Below are positions 27,829 through 37,575 of a DNA stretch of 64,000 bases, one piece after another. Both the position numbers and the translations under genes were made by a program. The notes under the pieces are model-generated. The model was not told the DNA's origin. It was given only the letters and a program-made list of their open reading frames with translations, and did no database searches. Numbering within the stretch: position 1 is the first letter of the stretch; every line of letters starts with the position of its first letter. Source of the DNA: Peptostreptococcus sp. D1 (GTDB lineage Bacteria > Bacillota > Clostridia > Peptostreptococcales > Peptostreptococcaceae); contig NZ_FONP01000001.1 of assembly GCF_900112955.1 (NCBI RefSeq), positions 310,001 to 374,000 of the forward strand. Direction: 5' to 3'.

Positions 27829-28878
27829 TTACCATACTCCTATTAGATGTTGCACAGCAAGAGTAACTATTGTAATTCCAAGCCAGCATGATAACCCCAG
27901 CAAAAGTGGCTTTCCTCCATTCTTTACCAGCTTCACAAGGTTTGTGTTTAATCCAATCGCAGACATTGCCATAACAATGAAAAATTTTGACAATTTTTTC
28001 ATTGGTTCAAAAAAAGAGCTATCTACGCCAAAATACGAACATATAGTAGTTATTAAGCTTGCAAGCATAAAATATAATATAAAAAATGGAAAAATTGATT
28101 TAATACTAATACCTTTTCCTGACGACTTATTTTCCTTTTTTGCTCTGATGAAAGCTAAAAATAATGTGATTGGAATAATCGCCAACGTTCTCGTAAGCTT
28201 TACTGTCACAGCCTTATCAAGTGTCTGACTTCCCAAATTGTAAAGTGTATCCCAAGTTGATGCAGCAGCAGTTACAGATGATGTATCATTGACAGCAGTT
28301 CCTGCAAAAATACCGAATGCATCTCCAGAGGTTGTTGAAAAACCAAGCATTCCACCTAGTGTAGGGAATAGAATTGCAGCTAATACATTGAAAAAAAAGA
28401 TAACCGAAATAGCTTGAGCAACTTCATCATCATTAGCATCAATAACTGGTGCAGTTGCAGCAATTGCCGAGCCACCGCAAATAGAAGAGCCTACACCTAT
28501 TAGCGTCGAAATATTCTCAGGCATATGTCCAAGCTTATATAATAAAAATGCGATAACAAGTGACGTTGATATAGTCGTTAAAATAATAGGTAGTGATTGC
28601 CTACCGGTCTGCATTACTATACCTAGATTCATTCCAAAGCCTAGCAGAATAACAGCGTGCTGAAGTATTTTTTTCGAAGTAAACTTGATACCAGCTTCAA
28701 AGGCTGACTTATCACTAATTGTCATTCCAATAATCATTCCAAAAACAATGGCGATAACAGCACCACCGACAATTGGAAATTTATGCCCCAAAAAGTCACT
28801 TGGAATCGCAATTGCCAAACAAAGAATCAATCCCTTGATGTGCTTACCAATCCAGTTTTTTTCTGTAAATAATTCCAA
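27829..28878 (-). CDS. YeiH/UPF0324-family putative sulfate exporter
   Basis: A roughly 349-aa membrane protein with about ten helices. Conserved family segments: SSICGGSAIAATAPVIDA, GTAVNDTSSVTAAAS, and AMSAIGLNTN near the C-terminus. The family (PSE) is thought to export sulfate or related anions, though direct proof is thin. The likely start is a TTG at 28878 preceded by GGGGGAGG; no ATG is well placed. No LysR-type regulator (a common neighbour) is present. Confidence 0.82.
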   Translation of the reverse strand: MELFTEKNWIGKHIKGLILCLAIAIPSDFLGHKFPIVGGAVIAIVFGMIIGMTISDKSAFEAGIKFTSKKILQHAVILLGFGMNLGIVMQTGRQSLPIILTTISTSLVIAFLLYKLGHMPENISTLIGVGSSICGGSAIAATAPVIDANDDEVAQAISVIFFFNVLAAILFPTLGGMLGFSTTSGDAFGIFAGTAVNDTSSVTAAASTWDTLYNLGSQTLDKAVTVKLTRTLAIIPITLFLAFIRAKKENKSSGKGISIKSIFPFFILYFMLASLITTICSYFGVDSSFFEPMKKLSKFFIVMAMSAIGLNTNLVKLVKNGGKPLLLGLSCWLGITIVTLAVQHLIGVW

Positions 28879-28979
28879 AATTAAATCGCCTCCCCCAATA
28901 AAACTAAAATATTTAACGCTTTTAAACGTCATATTATATTATTATTGTAATACATTTTTTCAATAAATAAAAGCAATAT

Positions 28980-29023
28980 CAAAAAAACCTCTGCTATGAT
29001 TTTAAATTCATTGATAGCAGAGG
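28980..29023 (-). terminator. Terminator of the C39-like lipoprotein gene
   Basis: CCTCTGCTAT and ATAGCAGAGG form a perfect 10-bp stem; TTTTTTT follows on the minus strand. Confidence 0.85.
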
Positions 29024-29090
29024 CTTTCGTTTATCATTCAATTATTATATTTTAACTATTTTTTTATTCTATCTATTTACATTATTTTTT

Positions 29091-29147
29091 CATTTTATTA
29101 TTTCAATGTCACTTTATTATCTCAATATATTTTTATTATAATACAAT
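29091..29147. repeat. 19-bp imperfect tandem repeat after the lipoprotein gene stop
   Basis: Three units, CATTTTATTATTTCAATGT, CACTTTATTATCTCAATAT and a poorer third, abut the 3' end of the gene at 29154. Confidence 0.55.
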
Positions 29148-29153
29148 CAATAA

Positions 29154-30128
29154 TTACTGTTTTTCGATTACTATGTATGATTGAAGTTGCATAGGCTTGA
29201 CTGCAACACTTCTGTCATGCCACATATAAAACCATCTTTCTAACGGGTATACATAGTATCCGTCTTGAGAGTGATCACTCGTATCATATGGATCTGCAAA
29301 AATAAGAGTGTCATCACCAATACCAGGAGTTCCATTATTATCATAGCCAATGATAGCTTGCCAATGTCCATTCCAATCAGCCCATTCGACCATTACAGGT
29401 CTACCTTTTTTCAAATGTCCTGTCAACCATTTTACAAAGTAAGAATCCTTTGCATCATTAACCCATTTATCAGTGTCAGCCTTATTTTCACTTGAGTACA
29501 AGCTTGTGCTTTCAAAGATTCTCCTTGTATTCCCTACATCAGCCTTTGGAACATTATTCTTATCAGAGTAAAGCTGCTCCGGTTTTGGATTCTTTATATA
29601 GCTTGATTCAACAACTTTAACACCCTTTATCCCACTGAAAAACTCATACATCTGCTTTACATCTGTTCCATATTCGCCAAAATTGTCAGCACTACCAGGT
29701 AAAGAGTTTGGCTTATCTAAATCGGTTGAAGATTTCATTGATTTTGCAATGTCCATTTCTGTAAGCTTATCACTGTTTAATTTCATGTTTTCTAAAACCA
29801 TAAGTGCTGTAACATTACCACAAGACCACTCTGTTGTCTGCTGCATAGTCCTAAAATTTTCGATGATAGTAAGAGTATCATCATTCTTTAAATTGTAAAA
29901 ATCAGGATTTTTATAGTATCTAGATTCCTTATTGTCACCAGCATTTGCATATCCATCAGCACCAGACTCCGGATCGTAATCCTTTCCTGTCAGCTGAGTA
30001 TTTACCTTTTTCGATGAGGAATCTTCCTTTTTAGCATCCTTAGTTTCTTGATTTGTGCAGCCTTGTAAAGTTAATGTAGCTGCTATTAAGCATACACCTA
30101 ATAAAGTTTTTGAAAATTTTTTGTTCAA
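29154..30128 (-). CDS. Secreted lipoprotein with C39-like peptidase domain
   Basis: A 324-aa protein. An N-terminal signal ends in a lipobox (TLTLQGC), so Cys24 or so is lipidated and the protein sits on the outer face of the membrane. A charged linker precedes a papain-like C39 domain: TTEWSCGNVTALMVLENM holds the nucleophile Cys, NGHWQAIIGYD the His, and FADPYD the Asp. Substrate unknown; no bacteriocin precursor or exporter is adjacent. The start codon appears to be TTG at 30128. A nearer ATG after the GGAGG site reads M-N-stop in another frame. Confidence 0.82.
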   Translation of the reverse strand: MNKKFSKTLLGVCLIAATLTLQGCTNQETKDAKKEDSSSKKVNTQLTGKDYDPESGADGYANAGDNKESRYYKNPDFYNLKNDDTLTIIENFRTMQQTTEWSCGNVTALMVLENMKLNSDKLTEMDIAKSMKSSTDLDKPNSLPGSADNFGEYGTDVKQMYEFFSGIKGVKVVESSYIKNPKPEQLYSDKNNVPKADVGNTRRIFESTSLYSSENKADTDKWVNDAKDSYFVKWLTGHLKKGRPVMVEWADWNGHWQAIIGYDNNGTPGIGDDTLIFADPYDTSDHSQDGYYVYPLERWFYMWHDRSVAVKPMQLQSYIVIEKQ

Positions 30129-30248
30129 TTCATGTTTACCTCCTTAAATAAATTAGACTAATGATACTATATTTCTAATTAATAGTCAATGTTTTTCTAA
30201 CAAAGAGATAATTTATTTTATTATTTATTTCGAATACGTTCCCATACC

Positions 30249-30851
30249 TTATTTTGTTCTTTTATTTAAATATAAATGTGAATTAAACATTTCAGTAATA
30301 TTAAAAAATTCAAGGAAATCCAACAATGGATTTACAAACTCTGAATAATTTCTCGGAAGCCCTGACAAATCAAAGGAGCCTCTTACTTCAATTTTCTTCG
30401 ATTTACAATATTCCAATACTAATATATATTCGTCAATTACGGCTTCAATAAAATCGTTATTATTTTCCTTAATAATAGGCTCCTTCAATTCATAAAAATC
30501 AGAAAAAACACCTATCGTTCTATAATATTCAAACAACATTTCAACAGCCTCAGGCATATAATATATTTTTACACATTCCAATTCGTCATCAAAATGCTGT
30601 TTTATCTCAATAGTACCCTTTTTAGAGCTTATTTCCAATTGTTCCGAATATATACAAGGAAATACTTCCAAGCCATCATTCTCTTTTATTTCATGACTTT
30701 CTTGTCTCAAATATCTATTAAATTTAAGAGTTATTTTGCTAAATTTTCTATTTATATTTTCATCAACGGCTTTATTTCTCATACATAAAATATATTTTAA
30801 TCTATCAAATGCATTCTCCTTTATCAAGTGTATCTTTGTGAGAAAATCCAT
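30249..30851 (-). CDS. Hypothetical protein, 200 aa
   Basis: No family recognised. It is a soluble, acidic protein of mixed alpha/beta look, without signal peptide or membrane segment. A good GGGAGG ribosome binding site precedes the ATG, and an extended -10 lies about 40 bp upstream, so it is probably expressed. The C-terminal third (EVRGSFDLSGLPRNYSEFV, then LLDFLEFFNITEMF) might be a binding module. No operon partner. Confidence 0.55.
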   Translation of the reverse strand: MDFLTKIHLIKENAFDRLKYILCMRNKAVDENINRKFSKITLKFNRYLRQESHEIKENDGLEVFPCIYSEQLEISSKKGTIEIKQHFDDELECVKIYYMPEAVEMLFEYYRTIGVFSDFYELKEPIIKENNNDFIEAVIDEYILVLEYCKSKKIEVRGSFDLSGLPRNYSEFVNPLLDFLEFFNITEMFNSHLYLNKRTK

Positions 30852-30890
30852 AAAAATACCTCCCTATTCCATATTAATCATCTAAAATTA

Positions 30891-30899
30891 ATTATAGCA
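30891..30899 (-). promoter_or_regulatory. Extended -10 promoter
   Basis: The minus strand reads TGCTATAAT about 40 bp upstream of the 200-aa hypothetical gene. Confidence 0.5.
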
Positions 30900-30947
30900 T
30901 AGGAAGGTATTATTTTATATTATTCTCGAAAAATTATTTTACACTAT

Positions 30948-31409
30948 TTAGTATTCAATGCCTTCTTCCCTATCTAATTTTTGCAATATAGGCTCATCCT
31001 TGGCTTCGGCTTTTTCCACTATCTCATATAGTTCATCCAATTTATTTCTCAATTCGGCTGTTTCATCGAAAGACTTCTTTTCTAGCTTGTCATATTCATC
31101 ATCTGACAAAGCTGCAATCCTTTCATCACTACCAAAAATTCTAAGGTTTATCTCATCTATCTTTTTTAATATATTACTTATCTCATTCCACGTGCTTTCT
31201 AATTCTAACTCAGTCTTTAGTAGCTGTTCTTCTTCATCCTTAGTCAATCTCTTTAAAGAATCAATACTCTCCTCAATGCTCGAATTTTTGGGGCTTGATT
31301 CATACCTAACTGCTGCAGAGGAGTTTGTCAAACCAGCAACTCCAGCACCTGCAAAAACCAATCCTGTCAATAGCATCACCTTAATTGTTTTTCTTTTCGT
31401 AAATTTCAT
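30948..31409 (-). CDS. Secreted coiled-coil protein, function unknown
   Basis: A 153-aa protein with a Sec signal peptide (MKFTKRKTIKVMLLTGLVFA, cleavage probably after SSAA) followed by a Glu/Lys/Leu-rich region that should form long helices or a coiled coil through to the C-terminus. No cysteines in the mature part and no known domain. It lies 202 bp downstream of the histidine kinase gene on the same strand; it could be a target or modulator of that system, but a weak hairpin lies between them. Confidence 0.6.
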   Translation of the reverse strand: MKFTKRKTIKVMLLTGLVFAGAGVAGLTNSSAAVRYESSPKNSSIEESIDSLKRLTKDEEEQLLKTELELESTWNEISNILKKIDEINLRIFGSDERIAALSDDEYDKLEKKSFDETAELRNKLDELYEIVEKAEAKDEPILQKLDREEGIEY

Positions 31410-31502
31410 AATCCCTCACTCCTTTTCTTGAAGTTTTCAAAATAATCATCCCTTAGCTCAGTTGAATTTACCAACTCAATTGAAAAATAGTTTGATACGA
31501 CC

Positions 31503-31524
31503 AAAAACTACACAAACTTTGTGT
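31503..31524 (-). terminator. Weak hairpin after the kinase gene
   Basis: ACACAAACTTTGTGT is a short dyad; AGTTTTTGG follows on the minus strand. A second small hairpin (GGTAG/CTACC) lies just upstream. Confidence 0.4.
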
Positions 31525-31611
31525 TCTATCTTTTTCGGTAGCCTTACTACCTACAATTATTTTAACAAAATAACCTAGGAGAAATCTTATAAAAAAAGTG
31601 GCAAAAGCTGT

Positions 31612-33057
31612 TTATTTGTGGCATAATTGTGGCAAAACAATCGTAAATCTATTAAACTCAGAATCAACCTCCACTGTAATATTGCCTTGATGCTTTTTTA
31701 AAATATCCTTGGCTATGGACAATCCCAAGCCGGTATTGCCACCATATCCCTTGTAAAATCTATCAAAAATACGAGATAAATCTCTCTTATCTATAAGTCT
31801 ACCATCATTCGAAATTTGAATTATTATCTCAGAGCAAGCCGAGACACTCTTTTTAATCGTATATATTTTTACAATCACCCTATGACAGCAATGCCTAAAT
31901 GCATTAGAAAACAAATTATCAAATACCTTTTCTATGGATTTTTCATCAACCTCAGCAATAATTTTTTCTTCTAAATCAAATTCTACCTCAATATTTCTGT
32001 CAATTGGTCTATTAAAATCACATGATTGTAACAACAGTTGTGATAAATCTACCTTTGACAGGTCGAGTTCACGCTCTTCAAATCTGGATATATATAGTAT
32101 TTCTTCTACAAGCTTAGACATTTTTTCAGTCTGCTTTCTTATAACATCTAATGCTTCAGCTTTTGCTATAATACCAGACTCATAGCCCTCTCTATATCCC
32201 TGAATAGACATCAGCGGAGTTCTTAGCTGATGCGATGCATTTTGAAAAAATTCCTGTTGTATTTTTTCCTTCTTTAAAAGACTATCATTTACCAAATCCA
32301 CAGCTTCACAAATCTCTTCAAATTCATCATAGCTAGTTTCAGGCTTTTTCATATTTGACTTTTTGCTACCAATACTTTTTAAGTAAATTTGAGTTTCTAC
32401 TAAATCTTTTGAGAATTTCTTTTGCTCAAAAAAATTAAAAAAGCCTGCTAATAATACTGTAATCCCAAAAATTCCCAAAAACCACAAGCTCAGGTCGATA
32501 AATGGTTTTTTAGCCTCTGTTATATTTACATAAGCAAAAACACGATATTTCTTTGAATCTTCATTACCCTTTACACCTGAATCATATCTTGTCTCCACAA
32601 TTTTATCAATGTCAAAAAAACCACTATAGCTTCTCATCTCAACAAAATAGCTCTCACCATTTATTTCAACAGTTTTTGTTTTTCCATCCGAAAAATCCTC
32701 CTTAGATAATTTCTCATTTAACAGCTTAACTTTTTTGTTTTCCTTATCATATAGACCATTTGATGAGTATACCTTTTTTCTTCTATTTTCATCTATGATA
32801 AAAATATTTGTTGGTAATCTTAAACTTTTATCATCTCTATTGCCTGTATCATCTACTGAATCAGAATAATATGTGTTTTCTAACTCATATTCAAGAGAGT
32901 CTTTTGCGATTTTATATATATAATTATTCATAACCAGATTTATTCCCACCGAGCTTAAAATTGAAATAATAAATAGACTCGCAATCAAATTTCTGGTCAT
33001 AGTTTTAATAATTGATTTTTTGCTTTTAATAGCAGACATCTTAGCTTCAAAAAACAA
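31612..33057 (-). CDS. Sensor histidine kinase
   Basis: A 481-aa membrane kinase: TM1 near residues 20-42, an extracytoplasmic sensor of roughly 150 residues, TM2 near 190-210, then DHp and HATPase domains. H-box: NASHQLRTPLMSIQGY; N-box: NLFSNAFRHC; G-box: TGLGLSIAKDI. The sensor domain has no recognisable ligand motif. It probably starts with TTG at 33057, with GGTGGTGA upstream, 18 bp after the response-regulator stop, and works with it. Confidence 0.88.
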   Translation of the reverse strand: MFFEAKMSAIKSKKSIIKTMTRNLIASLFIISILSSVGINLVMNNYIYKIAKDSLEYELENTYYSDSVDDTGNRDDKSLRLPTNIFIIDENRRKKVYSSNGLYDKENKKVKLLNEKLSKEDFSDGKTKTVEINGESYFVEMRSYSGFFDIDKIVETRYDSGVKGNEDSKKYRVFAYVNITEAKKPFIDLSLWFLGIFGITVLLAGFFNFFEQKKFSKDLVETQIYLKSIGSKKSNMKKPETSYDEFEEICEAVDLVNDSLLKKEKIQQEFFQNASHQLRTPLMSIQGYREGYESGIIAKAEALDVIRKQTEKMSKLVEEILYISRFEERELDLSKVDLSQLLLQSCDFNRPIDRNIEVEFDLEEKIIAEVDEKSIEKVFDNLFSNAFRHCCHRVIVKIYTIKKSVSACSEIIIQISNDGRLIDKRDLSRIFDRFYKGYGGNTGLGLSIAKDILKKHQGNITVEVDSEFNRFTIVLPQLCHK

Positions 33058-33075
33058 ATCTATTCACCACCATTT

Positions 33076-33765
33076 CTAAATCCTTGAAAGCCTAAAACCA
33101 AAGCCCCAAACAGTATCTATTTTGATGCTTTTACTCTGAGAAAGCTTTTTTCTAAGCCTTTTTACGGTATCATCTGTAGCTCTTGTTTCGACCTCTGCAC
33201 TATATCCCCAAATTGAATTCAATAATTCCTCTCTTGAAACAGCCTGCTCTCTTCTCTCCAATAAATATAATAGTAAATCCCATTCCGTCTTGGTCAATTT
33301 TACATTACTTCCCGAAAGACTGCATTTTTTGCCTAAAACATCCATTTCCAAATCTTCAAATTTCAGTATACTTTCTTTACTATACTGCTCTGATTCCAGT
33401 TTTTGTCTCTTTAATATTGCTCCAACTCTCATCATCAATTTTATCGGAGAAAATGGTTTGGTAAAATAGTCATCACATCCAGAGGTATATCCCATGATAA
33501 AATCCGCATCATTATCCTTTGCCGTCAGAAAAAATATTGGAACTAGTGAATTCTGGCGCAGGATATGACATATTTCATATCCATTTTTACCGGGCATCAT
33601 CACATCCAAAATAACCAAATCCGCTGGTTGTCTTTCAAAAGCCTCAAGTAATAGCTCTCCATTCTCGAATACTAATACCTTATGACCTGCCTCCTCCAAA
33701 AAACGCTTCAAAAGCTCTCTAATTTCTAATTCATCATCTGCAACATATATAAGCCCTTTACTCAT
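33076..33765 (-). CDS. OmpR/PhoB-family response regulator
   Basis: A 229-aa regulator. The receiver domain carries the acidic pair (VADDELE), phosphoacceptor Asp in LVILDVMMPG, and the conserved Lys in DYFTKPFS. The C-terminal winged helix spans about 130-229 (LTKTEWDLLLYLLERREQAV, then TVWGFGFRL). It is cotranscribed with the kinase. Targets cannot be read from sequence; the secreted coiled-coil gene is the nearest candidate. Confidence 0.92.
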   Translation of the reverse strand: MSKGLIYVADDELEIRELLKRFLEEAGHKVLVFENGELLLEAFERQPADLVILDVMMPGKNGYEICHILRQNSLVPIFFLTAKDNDADFIMGYTSGCDDYFTKPFSPIKLMMRVGAILKRQKLESEQYSKESILKFEDLEMDVLGKKCSLSGSNVKLTKTEWDLLLYLLERREQAVSREELLNSIWGYSAEVETRATDDTVKRLRKKLSQSKSIKIDTVWGFGFRLSRI

Positions 33766-33877
33766 AAATCCTCCCTAATATTTCTATATATTTTAAAATT
33801 TGTAATAATATCCTGTAATTACTCTATCTTTTTTCATAATTACTAACATTATATCATGTGGTGGTTTATTTTGCTCA

Positions 33878-33909
33878 GAAAAATACCATAGGACCTCCGC
33901 CTATGGTAT
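33878..33909 (-). terminator. Terminator of the iron-type uptake operon
   Basis: ATACCATAGG and CCTATGGTAT form a perfect 10-bp stem with a 7-nt loop, followed by TTTTT on the minus strand, 56 bp after the last ABC gene. Confidence 0.85.
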
Positions 33910-33964
33910 AAGGCTTATAAAGCTAACTATAATTTATGTTGTTTTAATAGCTATTATTACAGCT

Positions 33965-35716
33965 TCAACTATTACTTACGTCGCCAATTAACGTTCTAAA
34001 ATCTTCATTATTTTCCATCAGCTCATAAAATGAACCTTCAGCAGCACATATACCGTCTTTTATATATACTATTCTATCTGCGGCTTTTATTGTAGATAAC
34101 CTATGTGCAATCATCAATGTAATCTTATTTCTTTTTAGTTTTTCTAGTGATTGATTAATAATATTTTCATTGTTATAATCCAGATTTGATGTCACTTCAT
34201 CCATTATCAGAATCAAAGAATCTTTCAAAAAAGCCTGTGCTATTGATAACCTCTGCTTTTCTCCACCGGATAGTCTCATCCCTCTTTCTCCTACAACAGT
34301 TTCTATTCCGTATTTTAAATTGTCAACAAAATCAGTTGCATTTGCGTTTTTCAATGCTGCTATTATATCATCGTCTGATGAATTTCTATTTGCTAGCTTT
34401 AAATTATCCTTAATGCTTCTATTAAAAATATATACATCTTGAGGAATAACTGTTATAAGCTTTCTAAGTTCTGACAAATCTATATCCTTGATATTGATAT
34501 TATTTATATAAATACCGCCTTTTTCAACATCCCAAAATCGTTGTAAAAGTTTGCTACAAGTCGTTTTACCGCACCCAGAGCTCCCTACAAGAACTACAGT
34601 TTCACCCTCATTTATCTCGAATGACATACCTTTCAAAATATCGTTTTTTTTACCGGAAGCTTTATCTTCATAGCTAAAAAACACATTATCAAAAAAAATC
34701 TTATTCTTAACGGCATCTGCAACACAATCACATTTCATTTTTCCATCGTTTCTCACAATAGGCTGAGTTTGAAGAAAATCAAAAACTCTATTTGCTGCAC
34801 CAAAAATTCTACCATAATTACTGCTCATTGACAAAGTTTCCTGCAATGGAGCGTAGATTAATGTTGAAAGAGATATCAATGGTAATATCCACTGGGATGA
34901 ATATTTTCCGATATGTGAAAAGTAAATGATTATTAAAGTGGAAGCTACCGATGAAATTCCGATTAAAAAATTTATAGTTGCAACTTCACTGGAAGATCTC
35001 TTTGAATATTCATAAAATGATAAATTATAATCATCATTACTCTTATACATTCTTCTAAAATATTCTTTTTGCCACTGGAATGTCACAATATCCTTTATTC
35101 CCTGTATACCATCGATTATTATTGCATTCAAAGCACCTAATTTAGATTGTATTTTTATTCCCTGATGGTCAGATTTTTTTCTCGATATATATGGAATAGA
35201 AACCATTAAAATAATGAATAACAATAGTAAAATAGATATATAACCAGAAAAATATCCCATTATTACCAGCGCCAATGCTGGCAAAATAATTGCAACAAAA
35301 ATTTGAATGATGGAATGAGCGTAAAACCATTCCAAAATCTCTATATCCTCCAAAACAATGGACATTATATTCCCACTTTTTTCATCCTCCAAACCAGCTG
35401 GTGATATTTGAGCTATTTTTTCATAGGACAAATTTCGCAATTCAGTTAAGATTTTGTACGCAACATCATGTGATATCAGAATATCTAAATAATTTAGCAA
35501 TGCTGTTGAAATAATCATAACAAAAACTATAAAAAAATGTTGCTCTGGATTATATAAATTTCCACTAAATGCTGTTGAAATAATAAATGCTGTTTCAAAT
35601 CCAAGACAAATTGGCATCATTTTATATAAACTATGAATTACAATACAAAAAAACATCCTTACCTTGTAATTACTAATATACCCAGAAAGCAAAAAAACAT
35701 ACTTTAATCGTCCCAT
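33965..35716 (-). CDS. ABC half-transporter (second of pair, YbtQ/IrtB-like position)
   Basis: A 583-aa exporter-fold subunit: membrane domain to about residue 315, then Walker A GSSGCGKTT, signature LSGGEKQR and Walker B LIMDEVTSNLD. Its ATG follows the stop of the partner gene by one base, so the two are translated together. The pair is the distal part of a binding-protein/permease/ATPase siderophore-type operon. In YbtPQ and IrtAB such exporter-like pairs import metal-siderophore complexes, so import is possible here as well as export. The assignment rests on context. Confidence 0.8.
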   Translation of the reverse strand: MGRLKYVFLLSGYISNYKVRMFFCIVIHSLYKMMPICLGFETAFIISTAFSGNLYNPEQHFFIVFVMIISTALLNYLDILISHDVAYKILTELRNLSYEKIAQISPAGLEDEKSGNIMSIVLEDIEILEWFYAHSIIQIFVAIILPALALVIMGYFSGYISILLLLFIILMVSIPYISRKKSDHQGIKIQSKLGALNAIIIDGIQGIKDIVTFQWQKEYFRRMYKSNDDYNLSFYEYSKRSSSEVATINFLIGISSVASTLIIIYFSHIGKYSSQWILPLISLSTLIYAPLQETLSMSSNYGRIFGAANRVFDFLQTQPIVRNDGKMKCDCVADAVKNKIFFDNVFFSYEDKASGKKNDILKGMSFEINEGETVVLVGSSGCGKTTCSKLLQRFWDVEKGGIYINNINIKDIDLSELRKLITVIPQDVYIFNRSIKDNLKLANRNSSDDDIIAALKNANATDFVDNLKYGIETVVGERGMRLSGGEKQRLSIAQAFLKDSLILIMDEVTSNLDYNNENIINQSLEKLKRNKITLMIAHRLSTIKAADRIVYIKDGICAAEGSFYELMENNEDFRTLIGDVSNS

Positions 35717-35717
35717 A

Positions 35718-37514
35718 CTAGTCTATACCTCCCAACAACCTCCTATATGAAGCAGAGTTAACCAACAAATCTTTATGACTACCCCTATTTATGATTTTGC
35801 CATTTTCTATATAACATATTTCATCAGCCATTTTTATGGTTGAAAGTCTATGAGCTATAATAAAAATAGCTCTATCGCCTCTTAAATTTTCAAAGGCTTT
35901 CTGAATATACATCTCATTTGCTCTATCTATGGAAGATGTGGCTTCATCAAAAATCAAAACTGATGTATCTTTCAAAAATGCACGTGCTATGGCTATACGC
36001 TGTCTCTCTCCTGTCGAAAATTTGCCACCCAGTTCATTAATGTTTGTATCATACTTATCTGGCAATGACATAATAATATCGTGGATCATGGCTTTTTTCG
36101 CAACATCGTAAACTTCATCCTGTGTTGCATTCCATTTTCCTATCCTTATATTATCATAAATAGTTCCTGAAAACAGATGATTATTTTGCCAAACAGCAGA
36201 TATGTTTTCGACAAAAAATTCAAATGTATCATTTTCCAACACTTGGTTTCCAATCTTTATCGATCCACTAATTGGTCTATAAAAGCCGATAAGCAATCCA
36301 GCTAGTGTTGATTTTCCAGCTCCTGATGGACCTACTATTGCTACTATTTTTCCTTTTTCAATATCAATCGATATGTTTTCTACTGCATTTTCATTTTCTC
36401 CCAAATACCTAAAGCATACATCGTCAAATGAAATATGCTGCTCACTATTTTTCGAACTCCATATTTTCTCTACATCATCATCTAAATTCATATATTTTTC
36501 AAGCTCATTCCGTTGCATTAGATTTTTAGGTATAAACCTATTTATCATTATGTCCTCATTCTCTATTTTTAAAAACTCATCAATCGAATATGAGCCGGAT
36601 ACTCCTTGAAAGCCTAAATGCCATGCGTTAATTAACGACAACATAGGTGAAAAGGTCGCACCTACAGAAAAAAAGGCCATGATTAATAACTCTTTTTCTA
36701 CAAAACCATATACACATCTCCAGCCCAATATTGCTATTGTTAACGCAGTTCCAACTCTGACAAAAAATTCTGAAAAAGTTCCTTCAATAATAGTAATCCT
36801 AAGATGCTCCATAATTGACTTTCTATATTTTTCACCATAATCTTTAATATCACTTACATAATTTTTGTCAGCGTTAAAGGATTTTAAATTTATCATCCCT
36901 TGGATACCATCCAAGCATTCACTATAATATTTTGCATGACTATCCCACTCTTTTTCTCCTTTTTCTTTCATAATTCCGAAAAACAGCATCGGTATAAACA
37001 GCATCATCAAAACAGATATAAATGCTGTCATTCCTACATAAAAATCAATATATGTCAAAAATACAATAAAAAATATCGAATTTATTACTGCACTTAGCAC
37101 CACTGGCATATACTTTGTGTAGTAATTCATAAGCCACTCAACCCTTGTTGTAAAAATTGAAGTCAAAGCTCCTGTCCTTATATTGGATGAATAGCTCGGT
37201 CCCAACAAAAAAAGCTTCTGTATGATTTTTGTTCTAACATTGTCTTTTATGCTTACTCCCGCACCTGTAACTAACTTAATATTTATTTTACTCAACACTC
37301 TTGACACTAAAAGTACAGATATAATTATGAACAAAACAATTAATATATTTTGTGAGAACATATACTTATTGTTCATTGCTCTATTTATAAGAATACTCAT
37401 ACACAGAGCATTCAATGAAGCCAAAAGCGTTATCAATAACTGTGATAATATTGATTTCAAAATTTTATTTTCAGACCCCTTTGCAAATGAAATCAATGCT
37501 TTGTTAATGAACAT
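35718..37514 (-). CDS. ABC half-transporter (first of pair, YbtP/IrtA-like position)
   Basis: A 598-aa subunit: membrane domain to about residue 320, Walker A GPSGAGKST, signature FSTGERQR (Gly-Glu replaces the usual second Gly-Gln), Walker B LIFDEATSSID with the catalytic Glu present. It has a GAAGGGAG ribosome binding site 8 nt before the ATG. It forms a heterodimer with the downstream subunit. Siderophore efflux, siderophore uptake or peptide export are all possible; the Fur-controlled operon favours a metal-related role. Confidence 0.8.
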   Translation of the reverse strand: MFINKALISFAKGSENKILKSILSQLLITLLASLNALCMSILINRAMNNKYMFSQNILIVLFIIISVLLVSRVLSKINIKLVTGAGVSIKDNVRTKIIQKLFLLGPSYSSNIRTGALTSIFTTRVEWLMNYYTKYMPVVLSAVINSIFFIVFLTYIDFYVGMTAFISVLMMLFIPMLFFGIMKEKGEKEWDSHAKYYSECLDGIQGMINLKSFNADKNYVSDIKDYGEKYRKSIMEHLRITIIEGTFSEFFVRVGTALTIAILGWRCVYGFVEKELLIMAFFSVGATFSPMLSLINAWHLGFQGVSGSYSIDEFLKIENEDIMINRFIPKNLMQRNELEKYMNLDDDVEKIWSSKNSEQHISFDDVCFRYLGENENAVENISIDIEKGKIVAIVGPSGAGKSTLAGLLIGFYRPISGSIKIGNQVLENDTFEFFVENISAVWQNNHLFSGTIYDNIRIGKWNATQDEVYDVAKKAMIHDIIMSLPDKYDTNINELGGKFSTGERQRIAIARAFLKDTSVLIFDEATSSIDRANEMYIQKAFENLRGDRAIFIIAHRLSTIKMADEICYIENGKIINRGSHKDLLVNSASYRRLLGGID

Positions 37515-37575
37515 TCAATCTACTCCCTTCAAAATCTAGTAAAATACTTCCCGTACTAAACATACAATCTGACCT

